DNA of 13,261 nt from Dehalococcoidia bacterium (GTDB lineage: Bacteria > Chloroflexota > Dehalococcoidia > JACQUA01), in NCBI GenBank assembly GCA_030689845.1, contig JAUYHV010000274.1, positions 1 through 13,261 of the forward strand, given 5' to 3'. How positions within the stretch are numbered: the stretch's first letter is position 1; every line of letters starts with the position of its first letter. Shown one piece after another: positions 4,987 to 11,698 of the stretch. The notes under the pieces were generated by a model. That model was not told the origin of the DNA. It saw nothing but the letters and a program-made list of their open reading frames with translations, and made no database searches. The translations under genes and the position numbers were made by a program.

Positions 4987-6974
4987 AGGGCAAGGACCTC
5001 AGAAAGAATCTGGGCGTCGGTGTACCCCTTGAGGCTGGGCGCGGTGGAACGGCAGGCAGCCACGCAGAGGCCGCAGCCCTTGCACAACCCCTCGTTGACC
5101 ACGGCAATGCTCTTCCCGTTTGCCGGGACCATGTCGATGGCCTGGAAGGGGCATATCTGGCTGCAAAGCAGGCAGCCGGTGCAGCGGGAGGCGTCGATAG
5201 CGGCGGTGAGAGGCTCGGTGGTAAGGGTATCCTGGCTGAGCAAGCCGATGACCTTGGCCGCGGCAGCCCCGCCGTGGGCTACCGAGTCGGGGATGTCCCT
5301 GGGGCCGACGCAGGCCCCGGCCACCAGGATGCCGTCGGTGTTGGTCTCCACCGGCCTCAGCTTGGGATGGGCCTCGACCATGAAGCCGTAGGTGTCGTAA
5401 CTTATGTTCAATGTCTGGGCTACCTTTGCCGCCCCCTCGCTCGGCTCGACACCCGTGGCCAGGACCACCATGTCGGCGGCTATCTCCACGGGGCGGCCTA
5501 TGAGGGAGTCCTCCCCGCATACCATGAGCTTTTTATCGTCCTGGTATATCTTGGAGACGCGGCCCCTGAGGTACAGGACGCCGAATTCCTCCTGGGCGCG
5601 GCGGGTAAACTCTTCGAAGTCCTTGCCCCCGGCGCGGATATCGATGTAGAAAATGTAGCTCTGCACGCCGGGATCGTGCTCCTTGAGCATGAGAGCCTGC
5701 TTGGCCATGTACATGCAGCAGATTTTTGAGCAGTAGGGCCGCCCCTTGGCTTCGTCGCGGGAACCCACGCAGCTCAGGAAGACCACGGTCTTCGGGTGGG
5801 TCCCGTCGGACGGGCGCACTACCTCTCCCAGGGTGGGCCCGGAGGCGTTCATCAGGCGTTCAAGCTGGAGGGAGGTGATAACGTCCGGAATCCGCCCGCC
5901 CCCGTACTCGCCGTAAACGGAATGGTCGAAGGTCTTAAAGCCCGTGGCCACCACGATGGCGCCCACGGTTTCCCGTATAATTTCGTCCTTCTGCTCCCAG
6001 TCTATAGCCTGGGGAGGGCAAAGTTTTTCGCAGATACGGCAGGGAGGCGGCTTTTTGCCTTCCATTTTCTTGTCTATAAAGTCCAGGTACTTGAAATAAC
6101 GGCAGCTCACTGTGTCGATTACCGGCTTGGAAGGCACGGCCTGGGGGAATGGGATGTAGACGGAAGTCCTCTGCCCGGTGCCCTCTTCGAACTCGCCTGG
6201 TACCTTTTCAGGGCACTTCTGCCAGCAAATACCGCAGCCGGTACAGGTGGTATGGTTCACGTATCTTGCCCTTTGCCTTATTTCCACCTCGAAATTGCCC
6301 ACGAAACCCTGCACCTTCTCCACCTCGGAGTAGGTCAGCAGTCTTATGTTGGGGTGCTGGGACACATCCACCATTTTAGGGGACAATATGCACGCGGAGC
6401 AGTCCAGCGTGGGAAAGGTCTTGTCCAGCTGCGCCATGCGCCCGCCTATTGTCGGTTCCCTCTCCACCAGGATGACCTGGTGCCCGGCGTTGGCTATATC
6501 AAGGGCAGCCTGTATGCCTGCGATTCCCCCGCCTATAACCAGGGCTTTCTTTTCCATGCTGATGCGTTTGCGGAAAAGTTCCTGGTGCAGGGAAACCTTG
6601 GCGACCGCCATTTTTACCAGTTCGATGGCTTTTTCCGTGGCGGCTTCCTTGTTGTCGCTGTGCACCCAGGAGCAGTGCTCCCGAATATTGGCGATTTCCA
6701 TCAGGTACGGGTTCAAACCAGCGGCGGAGACCGCTTTTCGAAAAGTTATCTCGTGCATCCGGGGAGAACAGGCGCTGATGACCACCCGGTCGAGCCCGTT
6801 GTCAATGATGGACTGGCGGATGGCCGCCTGCCCCGGCTCGCTGCAGGAGAACTTGTTGTCGTCCACGTAAACCACGCCGGGGAACTGCTTGACGGCTTCG
6901 GCTACGGTTGGGATATCTACCACCCCGGCGATGTTGGTGCCGCAGTGGCAAAGAAAAACTCCTACTCTCGGCAT
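4977..6974 (-). CDS. hdrA: HdrA, FAD- and iron-sulfur-containing bifurcating subunit
   Basis: The 665 residues are the standard HdrA length. In order: an N-terminal region (1-135) with CHCGTNIAG and VISACSPRMHE; the FAD-binding VIGGGIAGIQAAL (146-158) with VEREPTIGGRM; a ferredoxin motif at Cys244/247/250/254; a CRICEKLCP group (Cys312/315/319) with Cys291 nearby; the SCVGSRD...YCSKICC region (Cys402, 415, 419, 420), a known non-canonical cluster site of HdrA; GILVAGACVGPRDIPDSVAHGGAAA for FAD; and two C-terminal clusters at Cys598/601/604/608 and Cys631/634/637/641. In characterised Hdr complexes the HdrA flavin splits electron pairs between a low-potential ferredoxin path and the HdrBC disulfide path. 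It starts at ATG 6972-6974, 12 bases after hdrB, with a weak AGAGAG site. It is cytoplasmic. Confidence 0.96.
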   Translation of the reverse strand: MPRVGVFLCHCGTNIAGVVDIPTVAEAVKQFPGVVYVDDNKFSCSEPGQAAIRQSIIDNGLDRVVISACSPRMHEITFRKAVSAAGLNPYLMEIANIREHCSWVHSDNKEAATEKAIELVKMAVAKVSLHQELFRKRISMEKKALVIGGGIAGIQAALDIANAGHQVILVEREPTIGGRMAQLDKTFPTLDCSACILSPKMVDVSQHPNIRLLTYSEVEKVQGFVGNFEVEIRQRARYVNHTTCTGCGICWQKCPEKVPGEFEEGTGQRTSVYIPFPQAVPSKPVIDTVSCRYFKYLDFIDKKMEGKKPPPCRICEKLCPPQAIDWEQKDEIIRETVGAIVVATGFKTFDHSVYGEYGGGRIPDVITSLQLERLMNASGPTLGEVVRPSDGTHPKTVVFLSCVGSRDEAKGRPYCSKICCMYMAKQALMLKEHDPGVQSYIFYIDIRAGGKDFEEFTRRAQEEFGVLYLRGRVSKIYQDDKKLMVCGEDSLIGRPVEIAADMVVLATGVEPSEGAAKVAQTLNISYDTYGFMVEAHPKLRPVETNTDGILVAGACVGPRDIPDSVAHGGAAAAKVIGLLSQDTLTTEPLTAAIDASRCTGCLLCSQICPFQAIDMVPANGKSIAVVNEGLCKGCGLCVAACRSTAPSLKGYTDAQILSEVLALCP

Positions 6975-6986
6975 TATTTCAACTCT

Positions 6987-7847
6987 CTAAATAAATCCTT
7001 TGCTTTTAAGGAGGGATAACCCGTCGGTGAGGTGCTTGTCTATGTGCATCTCAGCGGCGCTGAATCCCATGGCAAGCCCCATGAGCTGGGTGAAATAATA
7101 CACGGGCATTTCCTGGAAACCCGGGTAGGCGGCCTTCATGGCTTTCTGCCTGATATCCAGGTTGCTGTGGCACATGGGACAGGCGACGACCACGCATTCG
7201 GCTCCCCGCTGCCTTGCCTGGCGCAGGATCTTGTGGGACAGGTTCACCACCACCTCGGGCTTTGAAAGGGGCAGGCTGGCGCCGCAGCACTCGGTTTTAA
7301 AGTCCCACTCGACGGTTTCCGCTCCCAGGGAAGCGACGATACGGTCCATGAGCTGGGGGTTGTCCTCGTCGTCCAGTTCCATGACTTCCTTTGGACGCAC
7401 CAGGACGCAGCCGTAATAAGAAGCTGCTTTTAAACCTTCCAGTTTTTTCGTTACCTGGTAACTGCTGCCGTTACTTCCCAGTATCGTCAGCAGGTGCTCG
7501 ACCTTCACCGTGTTGCGGAACTCCTTGCCCAGGACCTGGTTAACCTGTTTCAGTTTGGCGGCATCGCCCAGGGCATGGGAAGCGTGCTTGAGGCGGTGGA
7601 AGCACATGGCGCAGGCTACGGCTACGGGTTTGCCCAGGGCTTCGGCGGTCTGGAGGTCCCTGGCGGGCAGGGACAGGCCCAGGAGGGGACTGACGCTGTG
7701 GGCGGAAGAGGCCCCGCAGCAGTTCCAGTCGGCCAGTTCGGTAAGCTCGATACCCGCGGCCTTGCAGACCTTCAGGGTGGACTCATCGAATTCCCTGGCC
7801 GAGGTTTTCAGGGTGCAGCCGGGGTAATAAGCGTAGGAGACTGCCAT
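6987..7847 (-). CDS. hdrB: HdrB, CCG-domain disulfide reductase subunit
   Basis: The 286 residues contain two CCG (cysteine-rich) domains. The first has YYPGC (Cys11), WNCCG (Cys43/44) and CAMC (Cys79/82). The second has YYGC (Cys147), ECCG (Cys187/188) and CPMC (Cys223/226). In methanogen HdrB these motifs hold two non-cubane [4Fe-4S] clusters that reduce the CoM-S-S-CoB disulfide. In bacteria the disulfide substrate is unknown or may be DsrC-like, and no dsrC is present here. The start is ATG at 7845-7847, sharing a base with the hdrC stop (TGATG) and preceded by GGGGAGG at good spacing. All expected ligands are present, so it should be an active subunit. Confidence 0.95.
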   Translation of the reverse strand: MAVSYAYYPGCTLKTSAREFDESTLKVCKAAGIELTELADWNCCGASSAHSVSPLLGLSLPARDLQTAEALGKPVAVACAMCFHRLKHASHALGDAAKLKQVNQVLGKEFRNTVKVEHLLTILGSNGSSYQVTKKLEGLKAASYYGCVLVRPKEVMELDDEDNPQLMDRIVASLGAETVEWDFKTECCGASLPLSKPEVVVNLSHKILRQARQRGAECVVVACPMCHSNLDIRQKAMKAAYPGFQEMPVYYFTQLMGLAMGFSAAEMHIDKHLTDGLSLLKSKGFI

Positions 7848-8443
7848 CAGGCTTTCCTCCCCGTTTCAGGCCCGGCTGATTTCCTTTCCAGTTCCTCGGC
7901 CCTTTTAAAGATGTTTCTTATCTCTTCCATGTTATGGGTGGTGTGGGGCAGCAGGGGCAGCTTGCCCCTGGCAAACATGGCCGGCAGAAGGGAGGTGTTG
8001 GCCAGGGGGTGTCCGCTGGTGAGGTTGTACAGGCCCCCCAACCCGACCTCCCAGACCTTGCCGAAACGGTGTACCAGTCTAAGGAAATGGCGGTGGAACA
8101 GGGCTACTTCCTTCTCCGCCGGGGCCCTCTTTTCCAGGATTGCCAGGTGGCGCAGGGAGTCCATGACGGCGGCTATGTCTATTTCCTGGGGGCAGCGGGC
8201 TGAACAGGTCTGGCAGAAGACGCAGAGCCAGTAAGAGTGGGTCCGCATGAGTTCTTCCTTGAGCCCCAGTTGAACGGCCCTCATGACCTGGCGGGGAGTG
8301 AGGTCCCAGAGGTAAGCCGTAGGGCAGCCCGCGGTGCATTTGCCGCACTGGTAGCAGCGCAGCAACTTCTGTCCGCTGGTCTTTTCAACAAAAGACCTCA
8401 GGTCGTTTTTGGCTGCGGGTAATATGGTGACGGTATTTATCAA
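7847..8443 (-). CDS. hdrC: HdrC, iron-sulfur electron-transfer subunit
   Basis: The 198-residue protein has two ferredoxin motifs, CYQCGKCTAGCP (Cys30/33/36/40) and CVFCQTCSARCP (Cys74/77/80/84), followed by an alpha-helical tail ending in a charged segment. This is the normal HdrC layout, without the membrane domain of HdrE or QmoC. It passes electrons from HdrA to HdrB. It is the first gene of the operon, about 55 bases after the predicted transcription start. The frame begins with TTG at 8441-8443 and no good Shine-Dalgarno is seen upstream, so the exact start is uncertain. The cysteine motifs lie at the usual distance from this N-terminus. The order hdrC-hdrB-hdrA-mvhD is a co-directional, tightly packed operon. 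Confidence 0.94.
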   Translation of the reverse strand: MINTVTILPAAKNDLRSFVEKTSGQKLLRCYQCGKCTAGCPTAYLWDLTPRQVMRAVQLGLKEELMRTHSYWLCVFCQTCSARCPQEIDIAAVMDSLRHLAILEKRAPAEKEVALFHRHFLRLVHRFGKVWEVGLGGLYNLTSGHPLANTSLLPAMFARGKLPLLPHTTHNMEEIRNIFKRAEELERKSAGPETGRKA

Positions 8444-8503
8444 TAACGGCTCAACAATTACGGTTATTTGAGCACAATAAAGAAGGTGCTGGTTCGATTT
8501 TTC

Positions 8504-8532
8504 AGTATATCACGGCAGGGGCATTATCTCAA
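8504..8532 (-). promoter_or_regulatory. Promoter of the hdrCBA-mvhD operon
   Basis: On the minus strand there is TTGAGA (8527-8532), a 17-bp spacer, and TATACT (8504-8509) preceded by TG one base upstream, making an extended -10. It lies about 61 bases before the hdrC start. No clear operator is seen. Confidence 0.75.
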
Positions 8533-8549
8533 CCCGGCAATTCCCAAAC

Positions 8550-8760
8550 AGTCACCCTGCAAATTCGGTGGCACTCCGCTGAGCGGAGCCTGTGGATTGG
8601 TGGTGGGTTTCGTCCTTTTGATGAAGGACTGCACCCACCCTACAAGTTTTGCGCTTAATTCCCCTTTTGGAAAAAGGGGTGTCCCGATTTATCGGGACGG
8701 GGTATTTAATACCTCCCCCGCTTCGCGGGTACTCCTTTTACAAAAAGGAGAATTTATTAT
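8550..8760. repeat. Cluster of short hairpin repeats upstream of the hdr operon
   Basis: This gap has no gene. It contains CTCCGC-TGA-GCGGAG (8574-8588). A compound stem GGTGGGT (8602-8608) with ACCCACC (8633-8639) encloses GTCCTT/AAGGAC (8612-8617, 8624-8629). A unit at 8657-8756 is made of five small palindromes: CCCCTTTT/AAAAGGGG, GTCCCG/CGGGAC, GGTATT/AATACC, CCCGC/GCGGG and CTCCTTTT/AAAAGGAG. Such mosaics are typical of dispersed intergenic palindromic repeats, but this one is a different sequence type from families A and B elsewhere in the window. Confidence 0.6.
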
Positions 8761-8861
8761 GGAGATCTTTGCTGCGAGTACCGGTTTATTGTGGCAGAAT
8801 GACCGGGGGGACTAAAACGCAGCGATTCGGTTATAATACGGGGACATCGCACCGGCGATAC

Positions 8862-8959
8862 GGGGGCGGAGGGGCTCCGGTGGGTCCCGCGGACTTCAAA
8901 TCCGTTGCCCTGGTGCCAGCGCACCGGGGGGTGGGTTCGACTCCCATCCGCTCCCGCCA
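8862..8959 (+). tRNA. selC: tRNA-Sec (anticodon TCA)
   Basis: The 98-nt sequence has the features of bacterial selenocysteine tRNA: an 8-bp acceptor stem (GGGGGCGG with CCGCTCCC, one G-U), a long D stem region, anticodon loop CTTCAAA with TCA, a long variable arm (CCTGGTGCCAGCGCACCGG region), T loop GGTTCGACTCC, discriminator G and encoded CCA (8957-8959). A TATAAT at 8832-8837 lies about 25 bases upstream, but the -35 is poor. This implies the organism reads some UGA codons as selenocysteine; selA, selB and selD are not in the window. A recombinase fragment begins immediately at its 3' end. Confidence 0.95.
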
Positions 8960-9097
8960 CTGTTACGCAAATCAGGGGTTGATACCATGGCCATTAAAGA
9001 CCTGGGCAGGTGGGAATCCTTAGAGATGGTTCAGAGATATACCCGCTCGGTAAACTTCCACGACAGTATGAAGTTTTATAAGGCTCCTCTTTCCTAA
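8960..9097 (+). pseudogene. C-terminal remnant of a tyrosine recombinase/integrase
   Basis: Directly after the tRNA-Sec CCA, an open frame reads LLRKSGVDTMAIKDLG and then RWESLEMVQRYTRSVNF, ending with TAA at 9095-9097. This is the C-terminal end of tyrosine recombinases: the hydrophobic helix after the HxxR box, the Trp/His position (Trp, nine residues before the nucleophile, the same spacing as in Cre) and the nucleophilic Tyr. The first two-thirds, including the catalytic Arg, Lys and HxxR, are missing, so it is inactive alone. An ATG at 8987-8989 could start a 36-residue peptide, but there is no reason to think it is a gene. The break coincides with the end of tRNA-Sec, which suggests a scar of integration or excision at this tRNA. 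Confidence 0.8.
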
Positions 9098-9229
9098 TGC
9101 ACTCAAGAGGTACTCTTTTTCGAAAGAGACTCTCCCGACTTCAATTTCACCCAAGACTGTATCACTTTACTAAACCGTAGGGTAAATCCGCCTGATAATC
9201 GAGATGTTAGTATTGTTTGGATTTACTAC
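9098..9229. other. Short AT-rich gap with a small hairpin
   Basis: It contains CTCTTT/AAAGAG hairpin sequence at about 9113-9128 and no supported gene. A plus-strand open stretch (9123 onward) resembles no known protein. Confidence 0.4.
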
Positions 9230-9961
9230 TTAGTCTTTCCCAACCTGTGGTTTGCCCCCGTCAATCTTTACTTTCTCTTGTAATTTCTTTATCTCGGTAG
9301 CCCGTTCTTCCTTTATTTTTGGTAGGACGTATATCTCATACAATACTGCCTTAAGGGTTTCAATTATGAATTTAAGTTTTTGAGAATCCCATTTGTCCCA
9401 AGACTGTTCATGAATCTTATCACTTGTCACTTGTTGAATTTGGGAGAGAGTATCAAAATACATTGGGTCAGAACCTGGATATTTCTTCTTTAAGGACTTG
9501 ATACGACTTTCGTAGTCTTCTCCTGTAGCTTTTTCTAATACCAGCAACTCGTATATTGCTTTTCTGGTACAAGCTGAAGACCCTGTAAGATAATTCATTT
9601 TAAGACAGCCTTCGGCTTCCGCTATTAACTCCCTAAGAATCCGATGGATTCTGTTATCTATAACAAAGAAAGAGGTCGGAACTGAGTAGAATATCTTGGA
9701 GTCTATATCAATGTTTTTTTTAAAAACATTAATGCCCGGATATTGTAAATATTCAGAAATATCCTCAAAACTCAAATGCATAGATACATTATTACAGGAA
9801 GAGCACTTCACCAGGTAACCAAAGCAGGTATTTTCCTTATTCCAATTAAATTGGAATGTATCCTCAATTTTAAAAGAAACATTTCTCCTATTGCAGAAAG
9901 GACAATTGTAGACCGTTTCATCAATGAAATATTTTTTATCAAGAAAAGACTGGTCTTCCAT
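9230..9961 (-). CDS. DUF4145-like protein with N-terminal zinc ribbon
   Basis: The 243-residue protein has an N-terminal CPFC (Cys20/23) and CSSC (Cys53/56), separated by about 30 residues, as in zinc-ribbon/treble-clef domains. An alpha-helical region follows at about 103-215 with ELIAEAEGCLKMNYLTGSSACTRKAIYELL and DKIHEQSWDKWDS, the helical pattern of DUF4145 proteins, which often accompany restriction, defence or mobile-element genes. The C-terminal 215-238 is a charged, probably coiled helix. The start is ATG at 9959-9961 because AAGGAGG (9968-9974) lies six bases upstream; the frame is open 16 codons further but without a site. AT-rich codon use and its position after the integrase remnant suggest horizontal origin. 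The function is unknown. Confidence 0.75.
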   Translation of the reverse strand: MEDQSFLDKKYFIDETVYNCPFCNRRNVSFKIEDTFQFNWNKENTCFGYLVKCSSCNNVSMHLSFEDISEYLQYPGINVFKKNIDIDSKIFYSVPTSFFVIDNRIHRILRELIAEAEGCLKMNYLTGSSACTRKAIYELLVLEKATGEDYESRIKSLKKKYPGSDPMYFDTLSQIQQVTSDKIHEQSWDKWDSQKLKFIIETLKAVLYEIYVLPKIKEERATEIKKLQEKVKIDGGKPQVGKD

Positions 9962-10448
9962 TAAAAGCCTCCTTAGTAATTTAGCAATAAAGGCAGGAAT
10001 TGAACACAAGTTCCCTGTAATCAGTACCCCCTCCGGGGGGTCTCCCTTTTGGTCTTATCCCGAACCTTTTTCGGTCATTGTCAAAGCTTACACCTCATAA
10101 ATACATTGGTATCAGATTATACAATACGTAAATGAATTTGGAACAATAATCACGAATTTTGTAACCTTGCCTCATCATAGTCCTCTGCCTTTCTCCAACA
10201 ATATCTCTTGTATAGTGTTTCATAAATGGCCTTACAATCTTTGTCATTCCGGGCTTGACCCGGAATCCAGTATGTTGCCCTGGATTCCCGCTTTCGCGGG
10301 AATGACCCCAGTGGCACTGCAAATTACCAAGTGATATTGGAGGCACTACACTAATTTGTTTAAGCTTTATAGCTGTTCCGCGCACAGTATTTATTTCATG
10401 GGGTATAATAGTTCCCCTAACGAAAAACAGGAGCATCAGATAAAGAGC
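9962..10448. other. Intergenic region carrying one family B repeat
   Basis: No gene is supported. It holds the ribosome binding site of the minus-strand gene, a 6-bp hairpin ACCCCC/GGGGGT at 10026-10041, a TTGACA on the minus strand (10079-10084) without a good -10, the family B repeat at 10215-10325, and a TATAAT at 10404-10409 that may be the -10 of the membrane protein gene at 10449. Confidence 0.5.
10215..10325. repeat. Palindromic repeat, family B copy 1
   Basis: It starts GTGTTTCATAAATGG and ends GTGGCACTGCAAATT. Inside are two hairpins, ATTCCGGG-CTTGA-CCCGGAAT and ATTCCCGC-TTTC-GCGGGAAT. The second copy at 11120-11220 shares both hairpins and the right flank. This TCATTCCGGGCTTGACCCGG type is a widespread dispersed bacterial repeat. 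Confidence 0.85.
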
Positions 10449-10850
10449 ATGTCCCGGAAATCATCATCTTTAGCAAAAAATACAGCCAGCTTTGTTATTA
10501 TGACTATCGGTTTAGGCGTTATCGGTATGATGTTTGCAGCGGCAGGAACTCTTGTTGGCGGCAAAGTGCTGGGAGGCGACTCATCCGGATTCGGGGCGCT
10601 GGGCCTGGCTATCGGCGGCATAATAATCGGTTATCTTGCGGGCATAATAGTCGGTATTGCCTTGATAAAGAAGATCCTCCACCGGCGTGGTTCATTGTTG
10701 CTTGGTATTATCGGCAGTCTCTTTGGAGCGGTTCTGATATTAGTTCTGGCAGAACCATTGAATTTGAATTCCAATCCTAACCTGCTGTTTGGAGTGTTCT
10801 TCTTGACCGTTCCCTTGTTCTGCCTGGTAGGTTTTTTCTCAAAGCGATAG
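10449..10850 (+). CDS. Small four-helix membrane protein, unknown function
   Basis: The 133-residue protein has four predicted membrane helices at about 13-38, 49-73, 81-101 and 111-130. They are rich in Gly, Ala and Ile with GxxxG-like spacing, with a short basic loop (KKILHRRG) between helices 2 and 3. No enzyme motif is seen and the family is not recognised. The start at ATG 10449-10451 is chosen because the longer frame (from 10356) would run through a probable -10 box (TATAAT, 10404-10409) and its N-terminal 31 residues are not protein-like. The only Shine-Dalgarno candidate, CAGGAG (10428-10433), is about 15 bases away, so initiation is not well defined. It stands alone, with repeats on both sides. 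Confidence 0.65.
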   Translation: MSRKSSSLAKNTASFVIMTIGLGVIGMMFAAAGTLVGGKVLGGDSSGFGALGLAIGGIIIGYLAGIIVGIALIKKILHRRGSLLLGIIGSLFGAVLILVLAEPLNLNSNPNLLFGVFFLTVPLFCLVGFFSKR

Positions 10851-10940
10851 AATTACCCCCCGAGAAAAGATTTCTAATCCGTTATTCACAGCCGGGTCTC
10901 GTGTTTCATAAATGGTGTTACAATCCTGGTCATTCTTAAG

Positions 10941-11053
10941 AAAATCCCTCTCAATCTCCCTTTACGAAAGGGAGATTGAGAGGGATTTTTTCCTTTTTGT
11001 AAAGGGAGAGGCTCTTCTCCCCCTTTGAAAAAGGGGGATTAAGGGGGATTTTT
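10941..11053. repeat. Palindromic repeat, family A copy 2
   Basis: The first unit is a perfect palindrome with 22-base arms (10942-10963 and 10967-10988) around the loop ACG; its left arm is identical to the one at 2401-2422. A second unit ends with a 22-base right arm (11030-11051) identical to those at 2486-2507 and 11724-11745. Confidence 0.9.
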
Positions 11054-11119
11054 CACCGCGTTACTCTTATGTTTTCCAATATATTTTCAACCATTGCCTG
11101 GAAAATAGCCTTTTTAAAC

Positions 11120-11220
11120 TGTCATTCCGGGCTTGACCCGGAATCCGGGAGAGGTCTTTGTAATACGGGGGTTCCTGGATTCCCGCATACGCGGGAATGA
11201 CACCCGTGGCACTGCAAATT
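11120..11220. repeat. Palindromic repeat, family B copy 2
   Basis: It shares TGTCATTCCGGGCTTGACCC, a CTGGATTCCCGC...GCGGGAATGAC hairpin and the GTGGCACTGCAAATT right flank with the copy at 10215-10325. The loop between the two hairpins and the left flank differ. Confidence 0.85.
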
Positions 11221-11288
11221 GTAAAGAGCTATTAGAGAGACTGTGCCAGGTATATGTTTTTACAGGGAAGACCCGGAACGGGGGATAA

Positions 11289-11579
11289 TTAGCTGTGGGC
11301 CTTGGAGACCAGGACCCTTTCGCCGAACTGTTTTACCATGAAGGTGATTATCTCTTCCTTTGTCTCCCCTTTGGATGCCCTCTTTTGTATTACCTTCGTC
11401 AGTTCAATGGCCCGGTCACAATGGCATTCACTTAAAACTAATTCGCAGGAACCGCAGGGGCACATGAGTTCCGAGGTAATGTGCTCTACCGCCACGGCCG
11501 GGGTGCTGCAGGCGATGAACAGGGGCGATAATAAAAAAAACATTGCTGCAATTATTTTGATTTTAACTGTGTTTTTGAT
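11289..11579 (-). CDS. CcmH/NrfF-family small exported protein with probable ATC start
   Basis: The core (ELMCPCGSCELVLSECHCDRA, then TKEEIITFMVKQFGERVLVS) fits the N-terminal domain of CcmH/NrfF proteins, which handle apocytochrome c thiols during haem attachment: a Cys-x-Cys pair, a following Cys-rich segment, then the EEI..FmV..fGe.VL helix. The longest frame with a standard codon starts at ATG 11541-11543 (84 residues) but lacks any Shine-Dalgarno. A strong GGAGGT (11588-11593) points eight bases ahead to an ATC codon at 11577-11579. Starting there gives 96 residues with a complete signal peptide, KNTVKIKIIAAMFFLLSPLF, and a possible lipobox (FIAC). It has an extended -10 promoter. No other cytochrome c maturation gene is nearby, so its role is uncertain. 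Confidence 0.75.
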   Translation of the reverse strand: MKNTVKIKIIAAMFFLLSPLFIACSTPAVAVEHITSELMCPCGSCELVLSECHCDRAIELTKVIQKRASKGETKEEIITFMVKQFGERVLVSKAHS

Positions 11580-11587
11580 GGCAGTGT

Positions 11588-11593
11588 ACCTCC
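11588..11593 (-). promoter_or_regulatory. Ribosome binding site that places the CcmH-like start at ATC
   Basis: GGAGGT on the minus strand, eight bases before ATC 11577-11579. No ATG, GTG, TTG or CTG exists in the right frame at a suitable distance. Confidence 0.6.
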
Positions 11594-11631
11594 GTTACCG
11601 TATTAACAGGTTTGAAATGTATTCTTAATGT

Positions 11632-11662
11632 ATTATACCACAGCGTTGCCGGATATTTACAA
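11632..11662 (-). promoter_or_regulatory. Extended -10 promoter of the CcmH-like gene
   Basis: On the minus strand TGGTATAAT gives a consensus -10 (TATAAT, 11632-11637) with the extended TGn. The -35 is weak (TTGTAA at 11657-11662 with a long 19-bp spacer), as is common for extended -10 promoters. Confidence 0.6.
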
Positions 11663-11698
11663 CGGGCATAAAAATAGAGCTTCCCGCGAAACACCATA

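Larger units (their letters stand above)
10851..11288. other. Gene-free interval filled with palindromic repeats
   Basis: It contains, in order, a left-half fragment of family B (10901-10936), family A copy 2 (10941-11053), a short unique spacer, and family B copy 2 (11120-11220). No coding sequence is supported. Confidence 0.7.

Noticed and set aside
4552..7019. Long plus-strand open frames opposite hdrA and mvhD
   Set aside because: They are antisense shadows of GC-rich genes whose protein families are certain; no ribosome binding sites or recognisable domains.
2631..8443. Selenocysteine codons in the hdr operon
   Set aside because: All redox motifs are encoded with Cys codons and each frame ends in a normal stop without an extension that resembles the family.
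8649..9023. A 124-codon plus-strand frame
   Set aside because: It runs through hairpin repeats and the tRNA-Sec gene.
9999..10041. tRNA-like sequence (a GTTCAATTCC T-arm resemblance on the minus strand)
   Set aside because: No acceptor, D or anticodon arms can be paired around it.
10095..10436. A 113-codon minus-strand frame
   Set aside because: It translates the family B repeat and has no ribosome binding site.
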